A stretch of 64,000 bases of DNA from Rhodospirillum sp. (GTDB taxonomy: Bacteria; Pseudomonadota; Alphaproteobacteria; Dongiales; Dongiaceae). Location of the stretch: NCBI GenBank assembly GCA_013822765.1, contig PNKY01000013.1, positions 62,001 to 126,000 of the forward strand. The letters are read 5' to 3'. The notes beneath the pieces were generated by a model. That model was not told where the DNA came from. It saw only the letters and a program-made list of their open reading frames with translations, and did no database searches. The translations under genes were made by a program, and so were the position numbers. Shown here one piece after another: positions 34,790 through 44,142 of this stretch (positions are counted from its first letter, which is position 1; every line of letters starts with the position of its first letter).

Positions 34790-36172
34790 TCAACGTTTTA
34801 GGGTTGCGGCCACCTCTTCAATCGCATCGCGTGTTGCCATGACGACGATGTCCGCTTCCTGGCGCGTGAGACAGAGCGGAGGGGCGAAGCCGAGAATGTC
34901 GCCTTGTGGCATGGCGCGCGCGATGACGCCGCGCTTGAGCAGAGCCGCGGCGACTTGCGGCCCGACCTTCCTCGCCGGATCGAAGAAGCGGCGCTGTGCG
35001 CGATCCTCGACCAGCTCGACCGCGCACAGCAGGCCTTCGCCGCGCACCTCGCCGACGATCGGCTGGCGCGCGAGGGCTTCGCGCATGGTGGAGAGGAAAT
35101 AGCTGCCGGTATTGCGCGCATTCTCAACCAGCCCCAGCTCATCGATCAGCTTGAGGTTGGCGACGCCCGCTGCCGCTCCGATGGGATGAGCCGAGTAGGT
35201 CCAGCCATGTCCGATCGGGCCGAGCTCGTCGGTGCCGCGCTCCAGCACCTTCCACACCTTGCCCGAGATGATCGAGCCGGACAGTGGGGCATAGGCGGAG
35301 GTGAGCCCCTTGGCGATGGTGATGAAGTCGGGCTCGATGCCGTAGTGATCGGAGCCGAACATGCTGCCGAGCCGGCCGAAGCCGGTGACCACCTCGTCGG
35401 CGATCAGCAGGATGTCGTATTTCTTCAGCACCGGCTGGATCGCCGCCCAATAGCCCTTCGGCGGCGGGACGATGCCACCGGTGCCTAGCACCGGCTCGCC
35501 GATAAAGGCTGCGACCGTATCCGGCCCTTCTTGCAGGATCAGTTCTTCGAGCTTGTGCGCACAATGGGCGGAGAATTCCTCCTCCGACATCGACGTGTCG
35601 GGCCGGCGGAAATAGTACGGCGCCTCGGTATGCGTCACCTGATCCAGCGGCAGGTCGAACTTCTTGTGGAATAGATCGAGCCCGGTCAGCGATCCGGTCA
35701 TCAGGCCGGAGCCGTGATAGCCGCGCCAGCGCGAGATGATGGTCTTCTTGCCTCGGCGGCCCAGGATGTTGTTGTAGTACCAGACCAGCTTGATGTTGGT
35801 CTCGTTGGCGTCCGAGCCGCCGAGGCCGAAATAGACCTTCGACATGTTCTTTGGCGCACGCTCCAATACCATGCGCGCCAGGGTGATCGAGGCCTCGGTG
35901 CCGTGCCCGACATAGGCGTGATAATAGGCGAGCTCGCGCGCCTGCGTGGCGATCGCCTCGGCGATCTCCGGCCGGCCATAGCCGACATTGACGCAATAGA
36001 GCCCGGCGAACGCATCGAGCAGCTTGGTGCCGTCACGGTCGGTGATATAGGCGCCCTGGCCGCCGGTGATGATCCGGTTCGGCATCTCGCCACGCGCGAA
36101 CTGGCCGAGGTGGGTGGAGGGGTGGAAGAAATGATCGCGGTCCCACTGGTCGAGCTGGTCGTTGCGGATCAT
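34790..36172 (-). CDS. Class III aminotransferase (omega-amino acid / aspartate aminotransferase family)
   Basis: The 460-residue PLP enzyme fits the class III fold, with FAGLYCVNVGYGRPEIAEA near the N-terminus. The segment LIADEVVTGFGRLGSMFG contains the Asp that contacts the PLP ring, and the PLP lysine lies in FITIAKGLTSAYAPL. Such enzymes move amino groups from omega-amino acids or polyamines to pyruvate or 2-oxoglutarate. The start lies 9 bases after a truncated M24 peptidase gene on the same strand. M24 peptidase plus aminotransferase pairs occur in ectoine or polyamine breakdown, so such a role is possible. Confidence 0.88.
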   Translation of the reverse strand: MIRNDQLDQWDRDHFFHPSTHLGQFARGEMPNRIITGGQGAYITDRDGTKLLDAFAGLYCVNVGYGRPEIAEAIATQARELAYYHAYVGHGTEASITLARMVLERAPKNMSKVYFGLGGSDANETNIKLVWYYNNILGRRGKKTIISRWRGYHGSGLMTGSLTGLDLFHKKFDLPLDQVTHTEAPYYFRRPDTSMSEEEFSAHCAHKLEELILQEGPDTVAAFIGEPVLGTGGIVPPPKGYWAAIQPVLKKYDILLIADEVVTGFGRLGSMFGSDHYGIEPDFITIAKGLTSAYAPLSGSIISGKVWKVLERGTDELGPIGHGWTYSAHPIGAAAGVANLKLIDELGLVENARNTGSYFLSTMREALARQPIVGEVRGEGLLCAVELVEDRAQRRFFDPARKVGPQVAAALLKRGVIARAMPQGDILGFAPPLCLTRQEADIVVMATRDAIEEVAATLKR

Positions 36173-36181
36173 GGTTTGCTC

Positions 36182-36547
36182 CTATCTGACGATCGGCCCG
36201 GCGGGCGTGCGGGTCAGGACTTCCGGCCCTTTCGCACCCAGCAGCGCCGCATTGGAAATGAAGTAATCGCCGTACCCGGTTCCCATCAGCCAGGACAGCA
36301 CATGGAATGACATCTCGCCCCTGATCTCCATTTCGGAATCGTGGCGCAGGCCGACGACCTTGTTGCCACCGGTCCAGGATGGCGACAGCCCGATCCAGAC
36401 GCAATAGCCGCAATGATGACGGCGGTAGTGCTGCGGGCCCGCGTCGTCGACCACCTGTTGCCAGGCGGCATAGACCTGCCGGGCCTTGGCGCCGGGCCGC
36501 AGGGCGCCGAGCATCGCATCGAACGCACGCTTGGTCGTCTCGGCCAT
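36182..36547 (-). pseudogene. Truncated M24-family (Xaa-Pro peptidase/ectoine hydrolase-like) C-terminal fragment
   Basis: This 121-residue frame matches only the last third of an M24 metallopeptidase: a helix (AFDAMLGALRPGAKARQVY), HHCGYCVWIGLSPSW with a conserved His, and EMSFHVLSWL with the metal Glu region. Intact M24 enzymes are about 390 residues, so the N-terminal two thirds are missing. Read upstream, the frame meets a TAG at 36575-36577, and the sequence then changes character and contains a C-run. It is a remnant left by deletion or insertion; it cannot bind both metals. It lies just ahead of the aminotransferase gene and was probably its operon partner. Confidence 0.75.
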
Positions 36548-36732
36548 CCTAGCATCTGCGTCGGAGTGGCCATCCTAGGCCGCTATCGTGTTGGCATTCG
36601 TCCGGAGAAGATCGATGCGATCCCGCCGCCCCCCCCCGGGAAGGGGGAACGTTGGCAAAGAAGATGGGGCTCCACGGGAGCTGCAATCTGTATGATATGT
36701 TGACTCTCCTTGGGTCAATCTGAAGGGGTCCT

Positions 36733-38298
36733 ATGCTGACTCGTCGTTCGTTCGTCGTAGGCGTTGGTGCCGGCCTCCTGGCGGCCAAGGACACGCGGAT
36801 CGAGGCGCTTCAGACCCGCATTCGCGAACCGAAGGCAGTCGCGCCGCAGCCGTGTGATGGCACGGTCAAAGTCGATCTCTGGATCCTTCCACAGGCGACC
36901 GGCGACGGATCGGGGTCGTCTCCGGAGAATGCCAAGGGGACGGATGCGTTGGCGTCGGTCGTCGCTCCGGGGCGACACATCGGCCTGCTGGCCGACAAAG
37001 GTAATTGGCCTGGCTTCTCATGCTCCTTTGCTGCCGGCGGCGCCGATGGCGCACCGTGCGTAATCCAGGGCGTCGATCAGGCGCGACGGACGGCCCAGGT
37101 CGTGATCAGCAGTTCTCGTCCGCGGCCGCTGCTCGACGGCTGGGACCCCGAGTGGGCGCGTGGTCGGGTCGGCGGGGGCCATGACATATTTGGCTTGAAA
37201 CGCGGAGCCGACTACCTGTCGTTTCGCCACCTCCACTTTCGGAACACCGACCGGACGTTCCAGGTGCTGGGGACGGTCCACGGGTTGGAACTCGACACCA
37301 TCGACTTCACGAACGTGAGGGAGGGGCTGTGGATGGACAATGACCTGGAGCCGGACGGCTTGAAGCGCGCGATTCGCGGTTTCACGGCGCGCCGGATCAG
37401 AGCCATCGGCTTCGAGGAGTCCGTCTTCCGGCTCTATGGCGACACCGAGGACGTGCTGATCGAGGGCATCGAGGCCGATAGCCAGCGCATGCAGGGGCAC
37501 ATCACAGTCGGCCTGTTCATCGGCAAGGGCGACAAGTCCCGGACGGACACCGTGCACAATGTTCGCGTCATCGGCGCGGCCTTCGGCTATTCGGGTGTGA
37601 TTCAGAACTGCCACGACCAGCACTATGAGAAGCCATGGCTCGCCTACCAGCGGAACGCCGACGGCAATGTGATCTACAAGACGAACGGGGATGGCAGCTA
37701 TGTACTCGACAAAAAGGGCCAAAAGGTTCCGCAGGTGGCTGCACGCTTCTACGCCCCCGTCGATTCCGACGGCTTCAAGCCCGTCAAGTCCGCCACCGTC
37801 ATCGAAAAGGACCCGGCCAAGTGGGGGGAACGCGGCATACCGGGCAGGAAGTACTGGCAGGGTGACGGCATAACGTCAGAACGGCTGTGCTGGGGCATCA
37901 TCCTCGAGAAGCTCACGCTCCGTGGTTGCACTGATGGCGGTGTCGATCTCAAGAGCATGGACACCCAGATCGTGGATTGCGTGTTCGAGGACAATAAGCG
38001 CAACCTCCGTCTGTCGGGGCTGTCCACGCCGGAGCACCCTGATGGCATCCGCATCATCGGCGGCGCATCCCGCAATGCGCGCAAGCGCGGTGGGAACGGC
38101 GGCACGGCTCACGTCTTCATTACGGGCGGCGAGAAGGCCCACGACCACGGGCCGCAGATCCATCTGGACGGCTTCACATTCGAGGGCGCACCGGCGGCGG
38201 CGTTCTACATCACCAAGGAACGCCAACATGGTGTAAACGTCACACATGAGAACTGTAGCTTTAATGGGCGCAATCCGGTTCCGGTCCTGGTGGGATGA
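36733..38298 (+). CDS. Tat-exported right-handed parallel beta-helix protein
   Basis: The 521-residue protein begins with a twin-arginine-type signal (MLTRRSFVVGVGAGLLA). The mature part has the repeated short-strand pattern of a parallel beta-helix, in segments such as LSFRHLHFRNTDRTF, VLIEGIEADSQRM and DGGVDLKSMDTQIVDC. Such folds bind or degrade polysaccharides. No catalytic motif is recognised. ATG 36733 has AAGGGG four bases upstream, and a TTGAC/GTCAA dyad lies at 36700-36718. It could be a substrate of the type II secretion system encoded from 42.4 kb, but this is inference. Confidence 0.72.
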   Translation: MLTRRSFVVGVGAGLLAAKDTRIEALQTRIREPKAVAPQPCDGTVKVDLWILPQATGDGSGSSPENAKGTDALASVVAPGRHIGLLADKGNWPGFSCSFAAGGADGAPCVIQGVDQARRTAQVVISSSRPRPLLDGWDPEWARGRVGGGHDIFGLKRGADYLSFRHLHFRNTDRTFQVLGTVHGLELDTIDFTNVREGLWMDNDLEPDGLKRAIRGFTARRIRAIGFEESVFRLYGDTEDVLIEGIEADSQRMQGHITVGLFIGKGDKSRTDTVHNVRVIGAAFGYSGVIQNCHDQHYEKPWLAYQRNADGNVIYKTNGDGSYVLDKKGQKVPQVAARFYAPVDSDGFKPVKSATVIEKDPAKWGERGIPGRKYWQGDGITSERLCWGIILEKLTLRGCTDGGVDLKSMDTQIVDCVFEDNKRNLRLSGLSTPEHPDGIRIIGGASRNARKRGGNGGTAHVFITGGEKAHDHGPQIHLDGFTFEGAPAAAFYITKERQHGVNVTHENCSFNGRNPVPVLVG

Positions 38299-38733
38299 AC
38301 ACGCCAAGCTCCGGTCGCTGTCGACTGAGGACCTCGCCCATATCTACTGACGCCGGACACTGCTGGCGCCACTGAGACGCCGCGGGAAATCAGCATCCGA
38401 AGCCAAACCGTCGCCCCCCGAAACACGAGCTCGGTTGCGACGTGTATCTGCAATGTCACATGCGCTTGAACTCAGAACGTGCCGCCGGGCGCGAGACCAG
38501 CGGTGATTACTTACATACTTTAGAGTAAATTGCGGAGCCACGCACCGCCTGTCTAAAGTTGCGTCCAGGCGATTGTCCCCCGCAAGGTACGTCCGACCGC
38601 TGCGAGGTGAGTCGTGAGGTAGTCTCCGCGACAGCCTTATCCATACGAGGGCCGGTAAGTCTACGGACCGCATCTGTCGCTGTCGCACAGCACAGGCGCT
38701 CTCCGAGCTGCGACCTCGAGACGGAGAGGTGTG
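38299..38733. other. Intergenic stretch without recognised features
   Basis: No gene is supported in these 435 bases. They separate two beta-helix genes on the same strand. The last part includes a purine-rich ribosome site (GGAGAGG, 38723-38729) for the next gene; no clear promoter or terminator was seen. Confidence 0.45.
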
Positions 38734-40770
38734 ATGGCCGATTCTTTCACCTTCGCAAAGACAGTGACGGCGGGAACCGACGATGCCGAGGAACGTGCAT
38801 CCGGCGCCGTGGCCCTGCATAGCACCGACCTGGACCTGGTCAACGATCGTTACGGCAGTGGCGGCGCCGGCCAGAAGGTAGGCATCCGGTTCACCGGCAT
38901 CGATATTCCTCCAGGCGCGATCATCACCAGCGCGTATCTCGAATTCTATACCGATGAAGAAGGCAACGCCGCGACTTCGCTGCGGATCCGAGGCGAGGAT
39001 ACGGACGATGCGGCCGGCTTCGCTGACGTAAAGAACGATATCAGCTCACGCCGGACGACTGAGGCGTCGACCGCCTGGAAGCCCGATTCATGGTCCGATA
39101 TCGGCGCGAATGGCTCCGACCAATGCACGCCGGATCTCTCGGCCATCGTGCAGGAGATCGTTGCGAGGCCCGGCTGGGAGACCGGGAACGACCTGGCGTT
39201 CATCATCTCGGGATCCGGCAGCCGGACCGCGGAAGCGTTCGAGGGCGCGCCCGGCCGGGCACCCGTATTGCATATCGAATGGATCCCGGGTGATGCTCCT
39301 CCCGGTGGAGCCGACACGACCCCTCCCACTGTCGCCATGAAAGGACCGGCGGAGGGATCCGATGTATCCGGCGTGATCACGCTGAGCGCGACCGCTGCGG
39401 ACAATGTCGGCGTCACCGGCGTGCAATTCTTCCTGGACGGCGACAGCGTCGGCAGCCTCGACAAGAGCGATCCCTATTCGATGAAGCTCGATACGACAAA
39501 GCTGCCAGACGGGACGGTCGCGCTCCTGGCGGTCGCGACCGACGCCGCCGGCAACAGGACAACGTCGACCCCGGTCACCGTCACCATCGACAATGGCGGG
39601 AGCGAACCGCCACCCCCGCCGCCCCCTCCTTCCGGCACGATCCGGGTCCCGCAGGACTATGCCACCATCCAGAAGGCGGTCGACGCCGCCGGAGACGGCG
39701 ATACGATCCTGGTCGGCCCGGGCACCTATTCTGGCGGCATTGTCATTGCCGGCAAGTCGATCACGCTGGTTTCGCTCTATCAGGTCTCGGACGATGCCTC
39801 GCTGGTCGATCGAACCATCATCAAGGGCGGCTCGCCCGGCATCTATGTCGATGATTCCGCGCCGAACACGACCATCGCAGGGTTTCATTTCGTAGGCGGA
39901 GAAGATGCCGTGCAGTTCTATGCACAAGGCGGCCAGTGTCTCGACAACTATTTCGACCATACCGTCAACGATGCCATCAGCTTCGAGAATGTGGGCGGCG
40001 TTGCGCGCGGAAACACGATCATTGGCGCCGGCGATGATGGCATCGACGTCGACGCGGCTTCAGCCGACGTCCTGCTCCAGGACAACATCATCAGGCAGGT
40101 TGGCGACGATGGCATCGAGATCCGCAATCAGAACTACCATGGCCCGCTGGTGACCCATACCATTCGAGGCAACACGATCGTCGGGAGCGAAGAGGACGGG
40201 ATCCAGCTCATCGACTACTCGGCCCTCTCGAACCGTGCCTTCGTCATCGAGGACAACTTCGTTCAGGGGAGCGCGGATGCCGGCCTTGGAATCATGGACA
40301 ACGGGGAGACCAGGGAGGATTTCCGCGGGGCGAGTATGCCGGAGCGGGTTGAAGTTTCCAACAATACCTTCGATGGAAACCGCTACGGCATCACTGGCGG
40401 CGACAATCTGACCGCGACCGGCAACACGATCTCCGACTCCGATGTGGGCCTGAAGAACGTCGATGGTCGTTCGACGGTGACCGGCACGCGCTTTATCAAC
40501 AACGACGTCGACTACATCCACAGCAACGTCGCCGGCGCCGCGACGGCGACCAAACAAGGGAGCCTTGCCCTCATCGACGTGCTCGATATGCCGGATGCGA
40601 CAGGCATGCTGGTCGTGGATGATACTGCCCGCAGTCATGCGCTTTCCGGAAACGCCGGAACGCACCAGCCTTTCGTCGGCAGAATAAGCGGGGGCCTTGG
40701 TGGCATTGGTGTATCCGGATCGGCCGAGCAACCGGGCGATGCCGACATCGCATCGCTGGCGGCGCAGTAA
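38734..40770 (+). CDS. Multidomain DNRLRE / Ig-like / parallel beta-helix surface protein
   Basis: The 678-residue protein has three parts. The first (about 1-185) resembles a DNRLRE jelly-roll (VGIRFTGIDIPPGAIITSAYLEFY). Next is an Ig-like domain (VGVTGVQFFLDGDSVGSLD). An eight-proline linker then leads to a parallel beta-helix with NosD-like repeats (IRVPQDYATIQKAV, NTIIGAGDDGIDVDAA, NTIVGSEEDGIQLID). Such proteins bind or cut polysaccharides. ATG 38734 is chosen over GTG 38731 because GGAGAGG lies four bases before it. No N-terminal signal is present, so export, if any, would need a C-terminal signal. Confidence 0.78.
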   Translation: MADSFTFAKTVTAGTDDAEERASGAVALHSTDLDLVNDRYGSGGAGQKVGIRFTGIDIPPGAIITSAYLEFYTDEEGNAATSLRIRGEDTDDAAGFADVKNDISSRRTTEASTAWKPDSWSDIGANGSDQCTPDLSAIVQEIVARPGWETGNDLAFIISGSGSRTAEAFEGAPGRAPVLHIEWIPGDAPPGGADTTPPTVAMKGPAEGSDVSGVITLSATAADNVGVTGVQFFLDGDSVGSLDKSDPYSMKLDTTKLPDGTVALLAVATDAAGNRTTSTPVTVTIDNGGSEPPPPPPPPSGTIRVPQDYATIQKAVDAAGDGDTILVGPGTYSGGIVIAGKSITLVSLYQVSDDASLVDRTIIKGGSPGIYVDDSAPNTTIAGFHFVGGEDAVQFYAQGGQCLDNYFDHTVNDAISFENVGGVARGNTIIGAGDDGIDVDAASADVLLQDNIIRQVGDDGIEIRNQNYHGPLVTHTIRGNTIVGSEEDGIQLIDYSALSNRAFVIEDNFVQGSADAGLGIMDNGETREDFRGASMPERVEVSNNTFDGNRYGITGGDNLTATGNTISDSDVGLKNVDGRSTVTGTRFINNDVDYIHSNVAGAATATKQGSLALIDVLDMPDATGMLVVDDTARSHALSGNAGTHQPFVGRISGGLGGIGVSGSAEQPGDADIASLAAQ

Positions 40771-40862
40771 ATCCGCGTTGCCGGGGTTGAGATATCCTTG
40801 TGCGCTCGTCGTTCTTGACTTCGCGACCTAGCACCGCCTGTTCCAGCGAACGAACACGCTGA

Positions 40863-41594
40863 ATAGCGCTAGACCTAGATCCGCAGTTCTCTCGCGCCTT
40901 GAACTGGATCGCCTATGTTCACCTGATGAATTTCCAGGAGGCATGGAGCGAGAATCCGGATCAAGAGTTGCAGGAAGCCCTTAACTTCGCCAAGAGGGCT
41001 TTGGACATGGATCGTGACGATTACTATCACTATTGGACCTACGCGGCAGTGAGCTATGCCGTTGCAGGCGCTGAGCAGGCGGTCGGAAACATAGAGCGAA
41101 GCGATCAGCTGACCGCACAGGCAATGGACGCGTATGGAAGGGCTTTGGAGCTGAATCCGAATGATGCGGATTTGTTGGCGGAACAGGCGGATCTTCTCGC
41201 CTATCAGGGCAAGGTGAAAGCGGAGGAGGCGATAGAGCAAATACACCGGGCGATGCAGATCAACCCCATCTATCCCGAATGGTATCTGTGGTCTCTAGGC
41301 GCGGCATATTTTCATGCGATGCGGTACGATGAGGCGGTTATCACGTTGAACAGCGTCAAGGAGCCACAACCAAGTGTTCACCTGAACCTGGCGGCGAGTT
41401 ATGCACGACTGAGCGAGCAGGCAAGGTCGGCGGATGAGCGGGATCGCCTTCTTCAGCAAGCGCGATCGCAGCTGGCCGAGTTTCAGGGAATCACGCCGGG
41501 ATGGTCATTGGCTCGCGAACAGAAGGAGAGATTCGCGACGGCCGCGGACCAGGAGCACTGGACAGCAGCGCTGCAAATGGCGGGTGCGAAATAG
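40863..41594 (+). pseudogene. 5'-truncated TPR protein (adenylate-cyclase-type TPR tail)
   Basis: The frame encodes several TPR units (ALNFAKRALDMDRDDYYHYW, AYGRALELNPNDADLLAEQA, AIEQIHRAMQINPIYPEW). The TPR pattern continues upstream of the first usable start (TTG 40899) as ALDLDPQFSRAL, back to a TGA at 40860-40862. The real N-terminus is therefore missing. In intact proteins, repeats of this style often follow a nucleotide cyclase or protein-kinase-like domain. Nothing of such a domain is seen upstream; the sequence changes to the end of the preceding beta-helix gene. A shorter translated product from TTG 40899 cannot be excluded. Confidence 0.6.
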
Positions 41595-41988
41595 CCGTCT
41601 CCTCGGCAGTAGTGATCGCCAGCAGCCGTCACACGGTGTTGGAACCCCCGCCGGCTCTCGAGGGCATTTGGAAAGGCCGGCGGAGGTTTTGGTGGCTTGC
41701 GACGGCTTAGCGGGCTGACGTCTGCGATCAGCCGGGTATTGGCGAATGCTACACGTCGCTGCCGGTTGCCCTCGCGTGACTGGGGGAGTCACACTAGCGG
41801 CACAACGAGAGTAGTAAGGCAGCTCGACAAGTCCATCACGTCAAAAGCCGTATAATACTTCTGTAGACCTTCATCCCAAGTCGGTGGTGGACCTAATGTC
41901 TCGCAGATGAGAGGCCTCCCGCTCGGAGCGATCTGCGCGCGCGGGGCAGAGCGTCCTCCAATCAAAGTGGCATTGAGGAGGAAGCGCT
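41595..41988. other. Intergenic stretch with a possible promoter
   Basis: No larger gene is supported. A TATAAT hexamer at 41851-41856 lies in an AT-richer context about 135 bases before the small membrane-protein gene. No good -35 is spaced at 17, so promoter status is tentative. Confidence 0.4.
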
Positions 41989-42108
41989 ATGTGGCACCTC
42001 GATCCCGATCGAGATCTTGTGGAAGAGCACGAGAGCAAGCATCACACGATTGGCAGCGCGTTGATCGTGCTTTGCGTTGTCGGACTTCTGCTGTTCCTCT
42101 TCGGTTAG
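41989..42108 (+). CDS. 39-residue single-pass membrane protein
   Basis: ATG 41989 starts a 39-codon frame ending TAG 42106-42108. The ribosome site GGAGG (41977-41981) is seven bases upstream, an ideal spacing. The first 20 residues are charged and His-rich (WHLDPDRDLVEEHESKHH), and residues 21-39 form one hydrophobic helix (GSALIVLCVVGLLLFLFG). It may be a small inner-membrane regulator or subunit. I do not recognise it. It is on the same strand as gspE, 320 bases ahead. Confidence 0.55.
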   Translation: MWHLDPDRDLVEEHESKHHTIGSALIVLCVVGLLLFLFG

Positions 42109-42428
42109 GTGATCGGAGTATTTCTGCCTAGTCCAATTCAACCGGAGGATCGAATCCTATCTCAGCTTTGTATCAGATCGGTCACTGCCGCGAGCTTGAC
42201 ATGGTTTGGCTAGGTCGGGATGACACCTTCCAACATGATCGACTTGGGAGCGAGCGCACAAAAGTGGACGCCGCACCCCGGTGCGGCCACAGCCCTTGCA
42301 GGTGGCCCGTATGGCGCAGAGCGGATACTGCGACGTTTCTTGCGCTACGAACAGATCGTGACAGTCAACGCATTTCCGCTGTCTTCCGACCGGATGGTAC
42401 GATTGGAACGGCTCTTTGAGGTGTCCAC
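42109..42428. other. Leader region upstream of gspE
   Basis: This 320-base gap has open frames but none with a ribosome site or protein-like pattern. It should hold the promoter of the secretion operon; no strong promoter or terminator motif is visible. Confidence 0.4.
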
Positions 42429-44135
42429 GTGCAGATGCGAGCTGCCGATATTGAAGAGTTTGAGGCGCGTCTTGCAGAGGCCCTGATCGATGCGGGCCGG
42501 CTTGAGCGAAGAGGGCTCGACCGGGCGCTTCGCTTGCGCTCAGGCTTAGGCGAAGACCTGATCAGCTTGTTGCCGAGGCTTGGATTGATTGCTGAGCGCG
42601 ACTTGGCCGAAATTGTCGCACAGCAACTGGACTTGCCGTTGTTGGGTGCTCGTGACTATCCGGTCACGCCTGTCCTCAAGGACCAGGTTGGAGCTCGATT
42701 CCTGCGAGACTCGCGGGTCATTCCATTGGAAGCCGATGACCACCACGTTATGCTGGGCATGGCAAATCCGCTTGATCGCTTCGCGATCGATGCGGTCCGT
42801 CTGATCGTGGGTCGCGAGGTCAAGCCGGTCGTCGCCATTCCTGCAGAGCTCGACGCTGCCATCGACAGGCTCTATGGGCGTGATCAAGTGACCGCCCATC
42901 TTGATGATGATTCAGCCGCGCTGGAGGATGATGCAGTCGACGCGGATCGCCTGAAGGACCTGGCCAGTGAAATGCCGGTGATCCGGATGGTCAACCAGCT
43001 CATCTTTGGCGCAATCGACCAGCGCGCTTCCGACATACACATCGAACCTTTCGAGGATCGGCTACGGCTCCGCTACCGCGTCGATGGCGTGCTTAGAGAG
43101 ATGGAATCTCCACCTTTTCGGCTTCGTGCCGCCATTGTATCGCGCATCAAGATCATGGCGCGCCTTAACATCGCTGAGAGGCGCCTGCCGCAAGACGGCC
43201 GTATCACCATGAGTGTGCGCGGGGTGCCTGTCGACTTGCGTGTCGCAACCATACCCACCATGCACGGCGAGAGCGTCGTAATGCGCCTTCTCCATCGGGA
43301 CAGCCTGCGCCTGGACTTCGCGGCACTGGGCATCCATGGGCACAGTCTGCACGCGTATCTTGGCATCCTCGAGCGGCCGCATGGCATTGTTCTGGTGACC
43401 GGCCCCACGGGCAGCGGCAAGACCACAACGCTCTATGCGTCTCTGGTTCGACTGAATACACCCGAGCGCAAGATCCTTTCCGTCGAGGATCCGATTGAAT
43501 ATGAGTTGGACGGCATCAACCAGATTCAGGTGAAGCCGGCTATCGGGCTCGACTTTGCGAGCGTGCTGCGGTCTTCCTTGCGCCATGATCCCGACATCAT
43601 GATGGTTGGAGAGATCCGGGACCTCGAGACGGCCGAGATCGCGATTCAGGCCGCGCTAACGGGGCATCTGGTGCTCTCGACGCTTCACACCAACGGTGCG
43701 GCGCCGAGCATCGCGCGCTTGTTGGACATGGGGGTGCGCGACTATCTCCTGACTTCAACGATGAATGGGGCAGTGGCCCAACGGTTGGTGCGAACCCTTT
43801 GCCGGCACTGCCGAGAGCCGTTCCGGCCGATGCTGGAACTGGTCGAACGCCTGGGTTTGGGCCGCTTCGCAGACGGATCGGAGATCGTGCTTCATCGTCC
43901 GCGCGGATGTGTCGAGTGCAGCGGAACCGGCTACCACGGCCGCACCAGCATATTCGAGGTTCTGGTGGTCGATGACACGATCCGGAAGCTCATCCTGCGT
44001 CACGCCGAGGCAGGCGAACTGCATCGTGCGGCCGTCGAGCAGGGCATGCGCACGATGTATATCGAAGGCATGATGAAGGCTCTGTCCGGCGAAACGACGG
44101 TGGAGGAAGTACTAAAGGTGGCACGGGACTATTGA
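42429..44135 (+). CDS. gspE: Type II secretion system ATPase GspE
   Basis: The 568-residue ATPase has an N-terminal domain that binds GspL, then the secretion ATPase core. Walker A is GPTGSGKT (residues 325-332), Walker B is IMMVGEIRD, the His box is LVLSTLHTNGAAPS, and a zinc site is formed by CRHC and CVECSG. It powers pseudopilus assembly at the inner membrane. GTG 42429 is chosen because GAGG lies seven bases upstream. It is the first gene of the plus-strand run gspE-F-G-H-I. Confidence 0.93.
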   Translation: MQMRAADIEEFEARLAEALIDAGRLERRGLDRALRLRSGLGEDLISLLPRLGLIAERDLAEIVAQQLDLPLLGARDYPVTPVLKDQVGARFLRDSRVIPLEADDHHVMLGMANPLDRFAIDAVRLIVGREVKPVVAIPAELDAAIDRLYGRDQVTAHLDDDSAALEDDAVDADRLKDLASEMPVIRMVNQLIFGAIDQRASDIHIEPFEDRLRLRYRVDGVLREMESPPFRLRAAIVSRIKIMARLNIAERRLPQDGRITMSVRGVPVDLRVATIPTMHGESVVMRLLHRDSLRLDFAALGIHGHSLHAYLGILERPHGIVLVTGPTGSGKTTTLYASLVRLNTPERKILSVEDPIEYELDGINQIQVKPAIGLDFASVLRSSLRHDPDIMMVGEIRDLETAEIAIQAALTGHLVLSTLHTNGAAPSIARLLDMGVRDYLLTSTMNGAVAQRLVRTLCRHCREPFRPMLELVERLGLGRFADGSEIVLHRPRGCVECSGTGYHGRTSIFEVLVVDDTIRKLILRHAEAGELHRAAVEQGMRTMYIEGMMKALSGETTVEEVLKVARDY

Positions 44136-44142
44136 CATCTGG

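Noticed and set aside
42168..42419. Open frame upstream of gspE
   Set aside because: No ribosome site, no recognisable pattern and cysteine/arginine-rich composition; treated as non-coding leader.
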